Translations under genes and position numbers: made by a program | Notes under the pieces: model-generated | The model's input: only the letters and a program-made list of their open reading frames with translations | Databases searched by the model: none | Told to the model about the DNA's origin: nothing | Part shown: positions 47,001 through 55,093 of the stretch, in pieces | Position numbering within the stretch: position 1 is the stretch's first letter | How the letters are laid out: the number at the start of each line of letters is the position of its first letter | Assembly (NCBI RefSeq): GCF_015355785.1 | Contig: NZ_JADKYW010000006.1 | Location: 578,936 to 642,935 of the forward strand | Direction: 5' to 3' | DNA: 64,000 nt | Origin: Arthrobacter gandavensis | Lineage (GTDB): Bacteria; Actinomycetota; Actinomycetes; Actinomycetales; Micrococcaceae

Positions 47001-47564
47001 GCTGAGGTGCGTGACTACCTCCACGGCGAGCGCGGCGCGCGGCATGACCGAGAGCCAGCGCCGGAACAAGGTGCGGGCGACTGCGTAGCTGCGGCTGCGC
47101 ATGGCACGTCCAACGTCGGTATACGGACCAACCAGCACGGTCAGTACGGGTTCTCCGTCCCTGCCCAGTACCCGGGCGGCAAGCTGGTCAAGGGTGACGC
47201 CGGCCGGGCGGCCCGTCCGTCCCCTGGAGGGTGAGGTTCCGGCATGTGCGTCGGAGATGAGCCGGCACAGCGCGTGATAGCCAGCTCCCCCGTTGTGCCC
47301 GTGGGCCAGGATGACCGCCCGGCCGGTTACTTCTGCGTCCCTGCCGTCCCCGTCCAGAATGGCAAGGTCCACTCCGACGATGGGATCTATGCCGGCATCC
47401 ATGCAGGCACGCAGGTGCTTGACCGTGCCGTACAGCCCGTCGCGGTCGGTGCAGGCGAGTGCGTCGGCACCGTCCGCTGCGGCAGCCTGGGCCAGTTTTT
47501 CCGGCCAGGACGTGCCGTAGTGCGCGGAGAAGGCCGAAGCGGCGTGGAGGTGGGTGAAACTCAT
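44082..47564 (-). CDS. dnaE2: Error-prone DNA polymerase III alpha subunit DnaE2
   Basis: 1160 residues. PHP domain start (FTHLHAASAFSAHYG), polymerase catalytic Asp cluster in STLPDIDIDVESAERHN, the DnaE thumb/fingers run (FCKAHGAAFAVPTYQSAWLK), helix-hairpin-helix region and a C-terminal OB fold (~1040-1110). The length of ~1100 rather than ~1180 residues, and the HAASAFSAHYG start, are those of DnaE2/ImuC, the SOS mutagenesis polymerase. It is co-transcribed with the DUF6504 gene behind a LexA box. No imuA/imuB gene is adjacent. Confidence 0.93.
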   Translation of the reverse strand: MSFTHLHAASAFSAHYGTSWPEKLAQAAAADGADALACTDRDGLYGTVKHLRACMDAGIDPIVGVDLAILDGDGRDAEVTGRAVILAHGHNGGAGYHALCRLISDAHAGTSPSRGRTGRPAGVTLDQLAARVLGRDGEPVLTVLVGPYTDVGRAMRSRSYAVARTLFRRWLSVMPRAALAVEVVTHLSAPGTNLSLAHAVRMLRLSDEMHIPAVLTNAVRYVDEDGAATADVLDAARALTSMAQLQDLQPNGQGWLKTGRQMAALAAEISEEAGYGRSGAAKLLAETEALADACRIDPAADMGWKQPVVPEAGVIGIDAEPVLELRGRCEAGIGRRFGHLGGAAEAAMRNRLEHELGIIERLGFAAYFLTVAEVSTMIRNMGVRAAARGSGASSLVNYLLGISHVNPLAHDLIFERFLSRDRSTLPDIDIDVESAERHNVYHRIFERFGAQRVTLMSMQNGYRARGAVRDAGLALGLPEEEVGAVAKALWRFSASHFREALAEKPELRGVAEAVQQNRQLDLLVDLTERLDRLPRHISMHPCGVILGDTSLLDRTPVQPSGLGLPMSQFDKHDMDPMGMLKLDVLGVRMQSAMAFALNEVVRVHSGGDDVARAGKHAPETEPRPEWIAEDGRIDLDAVPLDDEPTFELIRSTHTLGCFQIESPGQRELVGKMAPRDFNDLIIDISLFRPGPMKSDMVRPFLEHRHGWAPAVYPHESLRPVLAETHGVTVFHEQVLRTFDVFTGCGLAKADELRRLLGNPDAELGVEDFFRQAAQKRGYDAQTINNVWGTLKAFGSFGFCKAHGAAFAVPTYQSAWLKAHHPEAFLAGIFEHDPGMYPRRLLVAEARRMGIPILPLDINRSGEQYRVEWVPPVPASPGRRGSPGKFGIRLSFAGIYGLSAAEVRRIAAGQPFDSLADLRARARLSRPSVQRLAQLGAFDSLSRESGSRGSRADLLQHLAETSGKPGSRKYDPIPGQLALPLGDTELANLVPQLPEPTLPERVRTELDLLAVDVSAHLVDSYEPLLAALGVTKAESLLGLRNGSEVLVAGIRVATQTPPMRGGRRVVFISLDDGTGCVDCTFFTEAQEKTGPLLFGTELMLIRGLTRRTGPRGMSLQALQAWDLADTASLPLPQAAGNAAGHGSGKRAVRPRGRLVGLKNSG

Positions 47565-47588
47565 GGCACGGTATTCATGGCAGGTGCG

Positions 47589-47900
47589 CTAGGCGCTTTC
47601 CCGCAGGGCGTCATGGATTCGGATCAGCCGCCAGGTGTTGGAGGCAGACTGCCGGGAAATGTCCAGCGTGCGCAGCGGCGACCGCGGGCTCAGGCGGGCC
47701 TGGACCCGCCAGATTTCCGAATCCACCAGTCCGGGGCCGTGTCCGCGTTCCGCCCTGGCTTCTTCGTCCCACCAGCTGCGGCGCTCATACCAGCGCACGG
47801 GATTGGCTGCGACCCTGTATGTCCTTCCCTGCCAGAGAAGACGCAGCGGTATGCCCGCGGGCGAACACGCCACCTCTACCGTTTCACTGAAAAGTCCCAT
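47589..47900 (-). CDS. DUF6504 family protein
   Basis: 103 residues from ATG 47900. A compact beta-rich, Trp-rich protein: PLRLLWQGRTYRVAANPVRW, YERRSWWDEEARAERGHGPG and EIWRVQARLS. DUF6504 genes commonly sit between imuB-type polymerases and dnaE2 in actinobacteria; here it is first gene of the SOS-type operon, 24 nt ahead of dnaE2. Function unknown; a helper in DnaE2 translesion synthesis is a context-based guess. Confidence 0.85.
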   Translation of the reverse strand: MGLFSETVEVACSPAGIPLRLLWQGRTYRVAANPVRWYERRSWWDEEARAERGHGPGLVDSEIWRVQARLSPRSPLRTLDISRQSASNTWRLIRIHDALRESA

Positions 47901-47920
47901 GGCTGCCCCTCAAACCTGAT

Positions 47921-47936
47921 TCGAACATATATTCGA
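47921..47936 (-). promoter_or_regulatory. LexA (SOS) box upstream of DUF6504-dnaE2
   Basis: TCGAACATATATTCGA matches the actinobacterial SOS consensus TCGAAC-N4-GTTCGA at 11 of 12 positions, inside a longer palindrome (GATTCGAA...TTCGAATC). It is 21 bp ahead of the DUF6504 start, so LexA would block initiation directly. Confidence 0.85.
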
Positions 47937-48005
47937 ATCTCCAGTGTACGACTGCACTCTGACAATCCCCACAGTGCCCTCTGGGAAGCTGGTGTGAGTT
48001 CGGAT

Positions 48006-49577
48006 CTATTCGGCTGCCGCCTCCACCCGGGACTGGGTGGAGAGTGGAATCTCCCGGATGAACAGGCACAGCACTCCGCCTGCGGCAACCAGCGGAATGC
48101 TGAGCAGGAAGATAGGCGGCAGTGCCGTTCCGAACGCCGCGCCGATTGCCTGCTGCACTGGTCCGGGAAGCGCCTGCAGCACCGCCGGCGTGAGCGAATT
48201 GATGCCCTCCGCGGGAAGCATCGCCGCGGTCCCGGCGGGGGCCCCGGCCAGCTGGTCGGTCAGCCGCTGGATGAAGATGGAACCGAACGCGGCAATCCCG
48301 AACGATGCTCCGATCTGGCGGAAGTAGTTCGCTGCGGAGATGGCCGTGCCCATGTTCTGCTGCGGAACACTGTTCTGCACAATCAGCACCAGGTTCTGCA
48401 GCAGCGCACCAATGCCCAGGCCGAGCACTGCCATCCCGATCGCCGTAAACCAGTACGGGGTGTCCTGGGAGATCCGGGAGAGCAGCACCAGCCCGGCAAT
48501 GATCACGGCACACCCGGCCACGGGATAGATCTTGTACCGCCCGGAGTGCGCGATGAGCTGCCCGGTGCCGATGGAGGTCAGCAGAAGCCCGGCCATCATC
48601 GGCAGCATCATCAGCCCCGACTCGGTGGCGCTGGCACCGTTGACCATCTGCAGGAACGTTGGCAGGTAGGAGATGGTGGAGAACATCGCTATTCCGACGG
48701 CGATGCCCGCCAGCACCGGGATCAGGAAGTTCCGCATCCGGAACAGGCCCAGTGGCAGGATCGGTTCACTCGCACGGCGCTCGGCCCAGACGAACACGGC
48801 TCCGGCCAGCACTGCAACTGCGGCCAGGCCCAGAATCTGCGGGCTGTTCCAGTCATAGGTGGTTCCGCCCCAGCTGGTCACCAGGATCAGTGCCGTGGAG
48901 GCCACAGCGAGCAGCGCGGCACCGGCATAGTCCAGCCGCGGCCGCCGCCCGGTGACCTTGGGCAGGTGGAGGGAGGTGATGACGACGGCGAGCGCCACGG
49001 CTCCAATGGGCACGTTGATGTAGAACACCCATCGCCAGGACCAGGAATCGGTGATCCAGCCGCCCAGCAGGGGGCCGCCAACTGACGCGAGGCCAAAGGA
49101 AGCGCCGATCAGCCCCATGTAGCGCCCGCGTTCCCGCGGGGAAACCAGATCACCGATGATGGCCTGCGCGCCGATCATGAGTCCGCCGCCGCCAACGCCC
49201 TGCAGGGCCCGGAACGCGATCAGCTGGCCCATGTTCTGGGACAGCCCGGACAGGACGGATCCCAGCAGGAACACGGCAATGGCGAAGATGAAAATGTTCT
49301 TGCGGCCGAACAGGTCACCGAGCTTGCCGTAGACGGGCAGCCCGATGGTTGCGGCCAGGATGTAGGCGGTGACTACCCAGGAGAGGTGCTCCAGGCCGTT
49401 GAGGTCACCCACGATGGTGGGCAGGGCCGTGGCCACGATCGTCTGGTCCAGTGCCGCGAGCAGGACGGAGAGCACCAGGCCGGTGAAGACCAGCGCCCGT
49501 TCGCGTGGCGCGCCGTCGTCCTGGTTCTCCGTACTGCCGGCGGGAACCGGTACTGCAGCATGCGCGCCTGAGGCCAT
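48006..49577 (-). CDS. MFS transporter, DHA2/EmrB-QacA family
   Basis: 523 residues with 14 predicted helices. Motif D1/A: LAALDQTIVATALPTIVGDL and GKLGDLFGRKNIFIFA; motif C region GPLLGGWITDSWSWRWVFYI NVPIG-type. This is the drug:H+ antiporter-2 pattern of multidrug exporters. It is a single gene, preceded by a ~190-nt region without other genes. No regulator is adjacent, so the substrate cannot be inferred. Confidence 0.93.
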   Translation of the reverse strand: MASGAHAAVPVPAGSTENQDDGAPRERALVFTGLVLSVLLAALDQTIVATALPTIVGDLNGLEHLSWVVTAYILAATIGLPVYGKLGDLFGRKNIFIFAIAVFLLGSVLSGLSQNMGQLIAFRALQGVGGGGLMIGAQAIIGDLVSPRERGRYMGLIGASFGLASVGGPLLGGWITDSWSWRWVFYINVPIGAVALAVVITSLHLPKVTGRRPRLDYAGAALLAVASTALILVTSWGGTTYDWNSPQILGLAAVAVLAGAVFVWAERRASEPILPLGLFRMRNFLIPVLAGIAVGIAMFSTISYLPTFLQMVNGASATESGLMMLPMMAGLLLTSIGTGQLIAHSGRYKIYPVAGCAVIIAGLVLLSRISQDTPYWFTAIGMAVLGLGIGALLQNLVLIVQNSVPQQNMGTAISAANYFRQIGASFGIAAFGSIFIQRLTDQLAGAPAGTAAMLPAEGINSLTPAVLQALPGPVQQAIGAAFGTALPPIFLLSIPLVAAGGVLCLFIREIPLSTQSRVEAAAE

Positions 49578-49765
49578 TGATGTTGCGCCTCCCCTTGGAG
49601 TTGGCCGGGTTCGCCGGCAGCATGTCCCTCGTTAAAAGCGCCGGCCCGAGCGCCGCGCCCACTCACCGGAATGCGCGGCAGGATGCCCGGCCGCGCCCAC
49701 TCACCCATTCGACGCCTGCAGTCCGGCCAAGTCAACGGTCCGCAGCGGCAACGCAGTAAGGATTC

Positions 49766-50356
49766 TCAGCCGGCGAATTCGATGCCGTCGGCCGGGCGGG
49801 GAGCCGCGAGCCAGTAGCTTGAGCCGTCCGGACTGCGCCGCACGATTCCTTCATCCACCATGGCTCGCCGGAACATCGCCGGGTCCATCGTCAGGGCGGC
49901 CAGCCGATCGGTAACTTCGGCTTCCGTCAGGCGGGCACGGCTGCCGGCAGGATTCGAGGTGCCTGTCCCCAGGACCCCGTGCCGGGAAAAGACTTCCCCG
50001 GCCAGGTAATGCAGCACTTCGAGGCGTTCTGCCCGCTTGGCCGGCAGGCTGCCCGAGCTGCCCGGCCCCAGGTGCCGCATCGGGGATTCGTCCCGGGGGC
50101 CCCGGTCCGCGGCGAGCAGGCGGGAGAAGGCGTCGGACACCGGCTGCAGGCCGTCTTCGCCGGTCCGGACCAGGCCTGCCTTCAGGAGGACGTGCAGTGA
50201 TTTGGCCTCGGCCCGGCCCAGGCCGTCCCCGGAGAGCGGTTCCCCCTTGCCTGCGGCGGTAATGATCCTTGCGTAGAGGTCCAGCCGGCGGGAATCTGCG
50301 AGCGCAGCGGCCACGGGTTTCCAGCGGGAGCTGCCTGCCGTTCCGGGATGATCCAC
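49766..50356 (-). CDS. DUF2087-domain protein, probable transcriptional regulator
   Basis: 196 residues. N-terminal helical part with WKPVAAALADSRRLDLYARI, then a winged-helix-like ~115-190 region (ERLEVLHYLAGEVFSRHGVL, LTEAEVTDRLAALTMDPAMF, RRAMVDEGIVRRSPDGSSYW), the typical DUF2087 'lRR.LVd.g...R...g..Y' ending. DNA-binding regulators of unknown target. Divergent from the CoA-transferase gene. Confidence 0.82.
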   Translation of the reverse strand: MDHPGTAGSSRWKPVAAALADSRRLDLYARIITAAGKGEPLSGDGLGRAEAKSLHVLLKAGLVRTGEDGLQPVSDAFSRLLAADRGPRDESPMRHLGPGSSGSLPAKRAERLEVLHYLAGEVFSRHGVLGTGTSNPAGSRARLTEAEVTDRLAALTMDPAMFRRAMVDEGIVRRSPDGSSYWLAAPRPADGIEFAG

Positions 50357-50463
50357 TCGCTGCGCCCTTTCATGCCGGGTTTGGTGCGGCCTCCGCCCTG
50401 TCCGGGCTCCGGCACGTGAAGTAGCCTACTGCAACGGGAACACGCACCGGAGGGGAGCTGAAC

Positions 50464-51765
50464 ATGGAGTCCTGCTATCCGGTGCGTTCCTTCGCAGCAG
50501 CATCGGTTGCGGCAGCGGGCAGTGCAGTCGCGGACCTCACCTCCCGGCTGTCCGGAGTGCCCGTGCATGTCCGCGCCAGCCCGGACCTCGCCCGCGCCTG
50601 GTTCGGCTCGTCCTTCCGCCCGGCCGGCTGGGAGGTTCCGCCGCCGTGGGACCCGCTCTCACGCGACTACCGGTGCGCCGACGGCTGGATCCGGCTGCAC
50701 ACCAACGCCCCGCACCACCGCCGCGCCGCGCTCGCCGTCCTGGGGCTTCCCGCAGATGCAGCCCTCGACGCGGCCTCCGTGGCGGTCCGGGCGTGGAAAG
50801 GCGGAGAACTCGAGGCTGCCGTGGTGGAAGCCGGCGGCTGCGCAGCGCGGCTGCGGACTGTGAAGCAGTGGCAATCCCATCCGCAGGGACAGGCGGTCGG
50901 CGCCGAGCCCCTCGTTGGCTGGATCCGGCGCGCCGCACAGCCTCCTGCCGAGACCTCCGGAACCCCGCTCCGGCCGCTTGACGGAGTCCGGGTCCTGGAC
51001 CTCACGCGGGTCATCGCAGGGCCGGTAGCCACACGCTTCCTCGCCGGATTCGGCGCACGGGTACTGCGCATTGATCCGCCGGACTGGGAAGAGCCGTCCC
51101 TGGAGGCGGAGATGACGGTGGGCAAGAGCTGTACCCGGCTGGATCTGGGCACAACCGACGGGGCAGCGAAGGTCCGTGAGCTCATCTCCGCCGCGGATCT
51201 GGTGGTGCACGGCTACCGTCCCGGCGCCCTCACCGGACTAGGACTGGACGAACACCGCCTTCAGCAGCTGCGCCCCGGCGTCGTAACCGTGGCACTTGAT
51301 GCCTGGGGCTGGACCGGACCGTGGCGCGGCCGCCGCGGCTTCGATTCCCTGGTGCAGACGGCGTCGGGCATTGCCGACGCCGGCATGGCCTGGGCCGCCG
51401 CGGATGCGCCCCTGCCCCTGCCCGTCCAGGCGCTGGACCATGCCACCGGGTATCTGGCTGCCGCAGCGGCCGTGCGGGCGTGGACCCGGCGGCTGGACGG
51501 AGAGGTGTATGCCGCTCGGCTGTCCCTGGCCCGGACAGCGGTGGAACTCCAGCGTGCCGCCGATGCCCGCCGGCCGGTGCCTCCCCGCTGGGAGTCCCCG
51601 CCGGACCCGGCGCCGCCCTCGCTGCCCCGCGCTGCTGAACAGACCTGGTGGGGGCCCGGCGAGAGGCTGGCACCCCCGCTGGCCTTCAGCTCGGAAGGGC
51701 CGGTTCCCGAGATGGCGTGGGACCTGCCTGCTGCGCCGCTGGGTTCAGCTCCCGCGGCCTGGTAA
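50464..51765 (+). CDS. CaiB/BaiF-family CoA transferase
   Basis: 433 residues. An unusual N-terminal ~165 residues with a YRCADGWIRLHTNAPHHRRA segment is a diverged half, followed by a CaiB core: PLDGVRVLDLTRVIAGPVAT, RIDPPDWEEPSL, DLVVHGYRPGALTGLGLDEH, and VQALDHATGYLAAAAAVRAW with the likely catalytic Asp. It moves CoA between carboxylates (class III). The substrate is unknown, and no acyl-CoA pathway genes adjoin it. Confidence 0.88.
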   Translation: MESCYPVRSFAAASVAAAGSAVADLTSRLSGVPVHVRASPDLARAWFGSSFRPAGWEVPPPWDPLSRDYRCADGWIRLHTNAPHHRRAALAVLGLPADAALDAASVAVRAWKGGELEAAVVEAGGCAARLRTVKQWQSHPQGQAVGAEPLVGWIRRAAQPPAETSGTPLRPLDGVRVLDLTRVIAGPVATRFLAGFGARVLRIDPPDWEEPSLEAEMTVGKSCTRLDLGTTDGAAKVRELISAADLVVHGYRPGALTGLGLDEHRLQQLRPGVVTVALDAWGWTGPWRGRRGFDSLVQTASGIADAGMAWAAADAPLPLPVQALDHATGYLAAAAAVRAWTRRLDGEVYAARLSLARTAVELQRAADARRPVPPRWESPPDPAPPSLPRAAEQTWWGPGERLAPPLAFSSEGPVPEMAWDLPAAPLGSAPAAW

Positions 51766-51785
51766 CGCCTCCAGGCGGAGGCAGG

Positions 51786-52127
51786 CTAACTGCGGCTGAA
51801 GGCATCCAGCCGCGCCTGGGTCTCGTCCTCATGCCGGGTGCGCAGTTCGTATTCGATGAACGCATCGATCATGGCGCGGTAGGTTTTTTCCACCACGGCG
51901 GAGTCCTGCTCCTGCGCTTCCGCGGCTTCGCGGACGTGGTTGATGACTTCCTCAACCCGGTCCCGGGCGCGGACCTGGGCGTCGTCGTCCTTCAGTCCCC
52001 CGGCCAGCCGGACCAGGCGTTCGCGGCGCCAGATCAGCGCCACGATTTCTTCGTCAATTTCGTCAATGGCCGTGCGTACGGCCCCAAGCTGTTCGGTCGT
52101 CGGGCCTGTTTCCGCTGTTTCTCCCAT
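51786..52127 (-). CDS. Chorismate mutase (AroQ type)
   Basis: 113 residues, all-helical: AVRTAIDEIDEEIVALIWRR ERLV, then VRARDRVEEVINHVREAAEA, and a last helix KTYRAMIDAFIEYE. The R..ID..D..iv.L...R spacing is that of AroQ chorismate mutases, which make prephenate for Phe/Tyr. It is 10 nt downstream of the MMPL gene, and convergent with the CoA-transferase gene. Confidence 0.88.
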   Translation of the reverse strand: MGETAETGPTTEQLGAVRTAIDEIDEEIVALIWRRERLVRLAGGLKDDDAQVRARDRVEEVINHVREAAEAQEQDSAVVEKTYRAMIDAFIEYELRTRHEDETQARLDAFSRS

Positions 52128-52137
52128 GCACCCAAGT

Positions 52138-54414
52138 TTACCGGGGTGCCGCTGCGGCGTCCTTCTGCGGGGCCTCCCGGCCCAGTTTCGAGGGCCACCA
52201 GATGCGGGGCCCGATGTCGTAGGACAGCGCCGGAACCAGCAGCGAGCGCACCACCAGGGTGTCCAGCAGCACGCCGAAAGCCACGATGAACGCCAGCTGC
52301 GCCAGGAACAGCACCGGGATCACGCCCAGCGCCGCGAAGGTCGCAGCCAGCACGATTCCGGCGGATGTGATTACCCCGCCGGTAATCATCAGGCCCCGGA
52401 TGATCCCGTCCCGGGTTCCCAGGGCAAGGCTCTCCTCCCGCACCCGGGTCATGAGGAAGATGTTGTAGTCCACGCCCAGCGCAACCAGGAAGACGAACCC
52501 GAACAGCGGCACCGCAGGATCCGCGCCGGGGAAGTCAAGCGCGTAGTTGAACAGCAGCGCGGAGATGCCCAGGGTGGCTCCGAAGGACAGCATGACGGTA
52601 AGGATGAGCAGGAAGGGCGCCAGCACCGCGCGCAGCAGGAGCATCAGCAGGAAGAAGATCACCACCAGCACCACCGGAATGATGAGGTTGCGGTCGTGTT
52701 CCGCGGCGTCGTTGGTGTCCACGGTCGTGGCCGTGGTACCGCCCACCAGCACGTCCTGCTGTCCTGCCAGGCTCCGGCGCACTTCCCGGACCGTGTCCTC
52801 CGCCGCGGCCGAGTCCGCGTTCTCCGTGAGGGTGGCCTGCAGCAGCACCTGACCGTCCACCGTCGTGGGAGCTGCGTTTGCGGATCCGGGAATCGGCGGG
52901 ACCTGCACGCCGGCCTCCGTGACGGGCAGGGTTCCGGCCGGGGTGCCCTGGGCCACCACCGTGACGTCCGAAAATCCTGCCGTCCCCAGCACGGTGTCCG
53001 CCACGGACTGCAGCTGCGCTTCGGGGACCACGATCAGCACCGGGCTGCCGGATCCCGAGGGGAAATGCTCCCCGAGCGCCGCCTGGCCTTCCTTGGCTTC
53101 GGTCTGGCCCAGGACAAAGTCGCTCTGCGGCACGCCGGAGGCGCGGAAGTCCACCACTGCCACCGCTGCGGCCGCCAGCACGACGGCGCAAATCAGCCAG
53201 GTGCGCCGGGAATGGTTGCGCACGGTGCGGGCAACCCCGGGCCAGAAACCGCGGGCCTGGTGGTCGCGGTCCGGGTGCGGTGAGCCGAACGCCGGGCGGC
53301 GCGGCCAGAACGCGGCCCGGCCACATACGAACAGCAGTGACGGCAGCAGCGTCATGGCGGCCAGGTAAGAGCAAACGATTCCCAGTGAAGCCACGGGCGC
53401 CAGCGCCTTATTCGAATTCAGGTCGCTGAGCAGCAGGCACAGCAGCCCGGCCACCACTGTGCCGGCTGCTGCGGTCACCGGTTCGATGGTGCCCCGCACC
53501 GCGGCCCGGGTGGCACCCCAGCGGTCCGCGTGGTCCCTCAGGGCCTCCCGGTAGCGGGAGACATAAAGCAGGGAGTAATCCGTGGCGGCGCCGATGCCCA
53601 GGATGAACAGGATTCCCTGCACCTGCCCGTTCAGGCTGACCGTGCCGGCCCTGGCCAGCCAGTACACGGCCAGGATCGCGGCCGAGAGCGCCAGGATGGA
53701 GGTCAGGAGCACCAGGACCGGCAGCAGCGGTGAGCGGTACACAACCACCAGGATCACCAGCACCGCAACAACTGCGACGATCAGGAGGGTGCCGTCGATC
53801 CCGCCGAACGCCTGGGAGATGTCCGCGAGCTGTCCGGCCGGTCCGGTGACGTACGCGTCCAGTCCCGCCGGCAGCCCGTCCTTTGCCACGGTGCCGAGGT
53901 TCACCACGTTGTCCGCAGCGGCGTCGTCATCCGTGACGGGAACAAAAACCTCTGCCGCTTTGCCGTCCTGCGAATACTGCGCCGGGGACACTGCGCCGCT
54001 GACCCCCGGGGCGGCCGCAAGTGCGTTCCCGCGGTCCTGGATGAACGTGCGGTCGGCCTCCGTCAGCCCGGAATCGTTCACGTAGAGCACGACGGCGGGA
54101 ATCGCCTCACTGTCCGTAAACTGCGGCTGCAGCTCGCTGACCTTCGTGGACTCGGAACTGGCGGGAAGGTAGGAAGCCTGGTCATTCTGCTGGACTTCGC
54201 TGATCTTGCCGAAGTACGGCCCGCCTACGCCGCCAAGGCCGAACCAAATGACGATCAGCAGCACCGGGATCAGGATCCGCAGCCAGGCCGGCGGTCCGGT
54301 GCCCGTCCCCTGGTCCCCCGGCGGGCCGTCGCTGCCCGGAGGAGCAGCGGTTGCCCCTGCGGAAGGTCCGGGGTGCCCGGACTGGCCGGAACCGGGAGGA
54401 ATCGCTGTGCTCAT
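52138..54414 (-). CDS. MMPL/RND-family membrane transporter
   Basis: 758 residues from ATG 54414. The N-terminus is Pro/Gly-rich. TM1 is at ~47-66, and two extracytoplasmic domains each precede a bundle of five helices: GATRAAVRGTIEPVTAAAGT in the first, FGVLLDTLVVRSLLVPALSY at the end of the second, and GVDYNIFLMTRVREESLAL, the MMPL G-Y-x-x-F/L motif. Related proteins (MmpL, ActII-3/YdfJ) export lipids or antibiotics with proton drive. The substrate is unknown. Confidence 0.92.
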   Translation of the reverse strand: MSTAIPPGSGQSGHPGPSAGATAAPPGSDGPPGDQGTGTGPPAWLRILIPVLLIVIWFGLGGVGGPYFGKISEVQQNDQASYLPASSESTKVSELQPQFTDSEAIPAVVLYVNDSGLTEADRTFIQDRGNALAAAPGVSGAVSPAQYSQDGKAAEVFVPVTDDDAAADNVVNLGTVAKDGLPAGLDAYVTGPAGQLADISQAFGGIDGTLLIVAVVAVLVILVVVYRSPLLPVLVLLTSILALSAAILAVYWLARAGTVSLNGQVQGILFILGIGAATDYSLLYVSRYREALRDHADRWGATRAAVRGTIEPVTAAAGTVVAGLLCLLLSDLNSNKALAPVASLGIVCSYLAAMTLLPSLLFVCGRAAFWPRRPAFGSPHPDRDHQARGFWPGVARTVRNHSRRTWLICAVVLAAAAVAVVDFRASGVPQSDFVLGQTEAKEGQAALGEHFPSGSGSPVLIVVPEAQLQSVADTVLGTAGFSDVTVVAQGTPAGTLPVTEAGVQVPPIPGSANAAPTTVDGQVLLQATLTENADSAAAEDTVREVRRSLAGQQDVLVGGTTATTVDTNDAAEHDRNLIIPVVLVVIFFLLMLLLRAVLAPFLLILTVMLSFGATLGISALLFNYALDFPGADPAVPLFGFVFLVALGVDYNIFLMTRVREESLALGTRDGIIRGLMITGGVITSAGIVLAATFAALGVIPVLFLAQLAFIVAFGVLLDTLVVRSLLVPALSYDIGPRIWWPSKLGREAPQKDAAAAPR

Positions 54415-54615
54415 GGGCCTCGTCGCATTCTCGCGATAGCGCGGGGGACCGCCGTCGGACGCCGCCCCGCCCCTGAACGTGCACTGGCGCCTTCCATGAC
54501 AAACCTCCGACGGCGGCTGCGTCAACGCCCCGCCAAAGAACCCACTGTCCAGGCGCGGAAATCCTGTCTGGTCACGTACTTCGTTTGCCGGGGTTTAGGT
54601 GGGATGATTCGTTTC

Positions 54616-55080
54616 ATGCTGCCCCAGTTGAGCGTCGTCACCCTCGGCGTGCGCGACGTTGAAGTGTCCCACGCCTTCTACAGCCGCCTGGGCTGGAATC
54701 CCGTGCAATACGTACCCGGCGAAGTGGTGTTCTTTCAGGTGGGACACGGAATCCTGCTCTCCTTCTTCCGCAGCGACCATCTGGCGGCCGAGTCGGGAGC
54801 CACCGGATCCGCCAGCCTGGCACCGGTCACGCTGGCGCACAACGTGAGTTCCCCGATGGACGTGGATGCAATCCTGCATGACGCAGCGGCCGCCGGCGGA
54901 TCCATAGCCGCTCCGGGCATGCAGATGAGCTGGGGCGGTTACTCGGGCTATTTCACGGACCCGGACGGTTTCCGCTGGGAGGTCTGCCACAACCCCGGGC
55001 TCAGGGTTGGCGAAGACGGCACCGTGACCCTTTCCGCGCTGGATCCCGGCGATCCCGGTGCGGCGCTGTCCGCCTCCTAG
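54616..55080 (+). CDS. VOC-superfamily (glyoxalase/bleomycin-resistance-like) protein
   Basis: 154 residues from ATG 54616; ATG 54604 would add four residues but overlaps its own GGTGGG site. beta-alpha-beta-beta-beta core: LSVVTLGVRDVEVSHAFYSR, GEVVFFQVGHGILLSFF, MQMSWGGYSGYFTDPDGFRW EVCHN. Stand-alone VOC proteins act as small metal-dependent enzymes or drug binders; no specific role can be given. It is divergent from the MMPL gene and convergent with SRAP. Confidence 0.85.
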   Translation: MLPQLSVVTLGVRDVEVSHAFYSRLGWNPVQYVPGEVVFFQVGHGILLSFFRSDHLAAESGATGSASLAPVTLAHNVSSPMDVDAILHDAAAAGGSIAAPGMQMSWGGYSGYFTDPDGFRWEVCHNPGLRVGEDGTVTLSALDPGDPGAALSAS

Positions 55081-55093
55081 GCCGGCACACCTC

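Noticed and set aside
47244-49085. 613-codon plus-strand open frame
   Set aside because: Antisense to dnaE2, DUF6504 and the DHA2 exporter, all well supported; the translated sequence is His/Gln/Arg-rich and has no recognisable domain.
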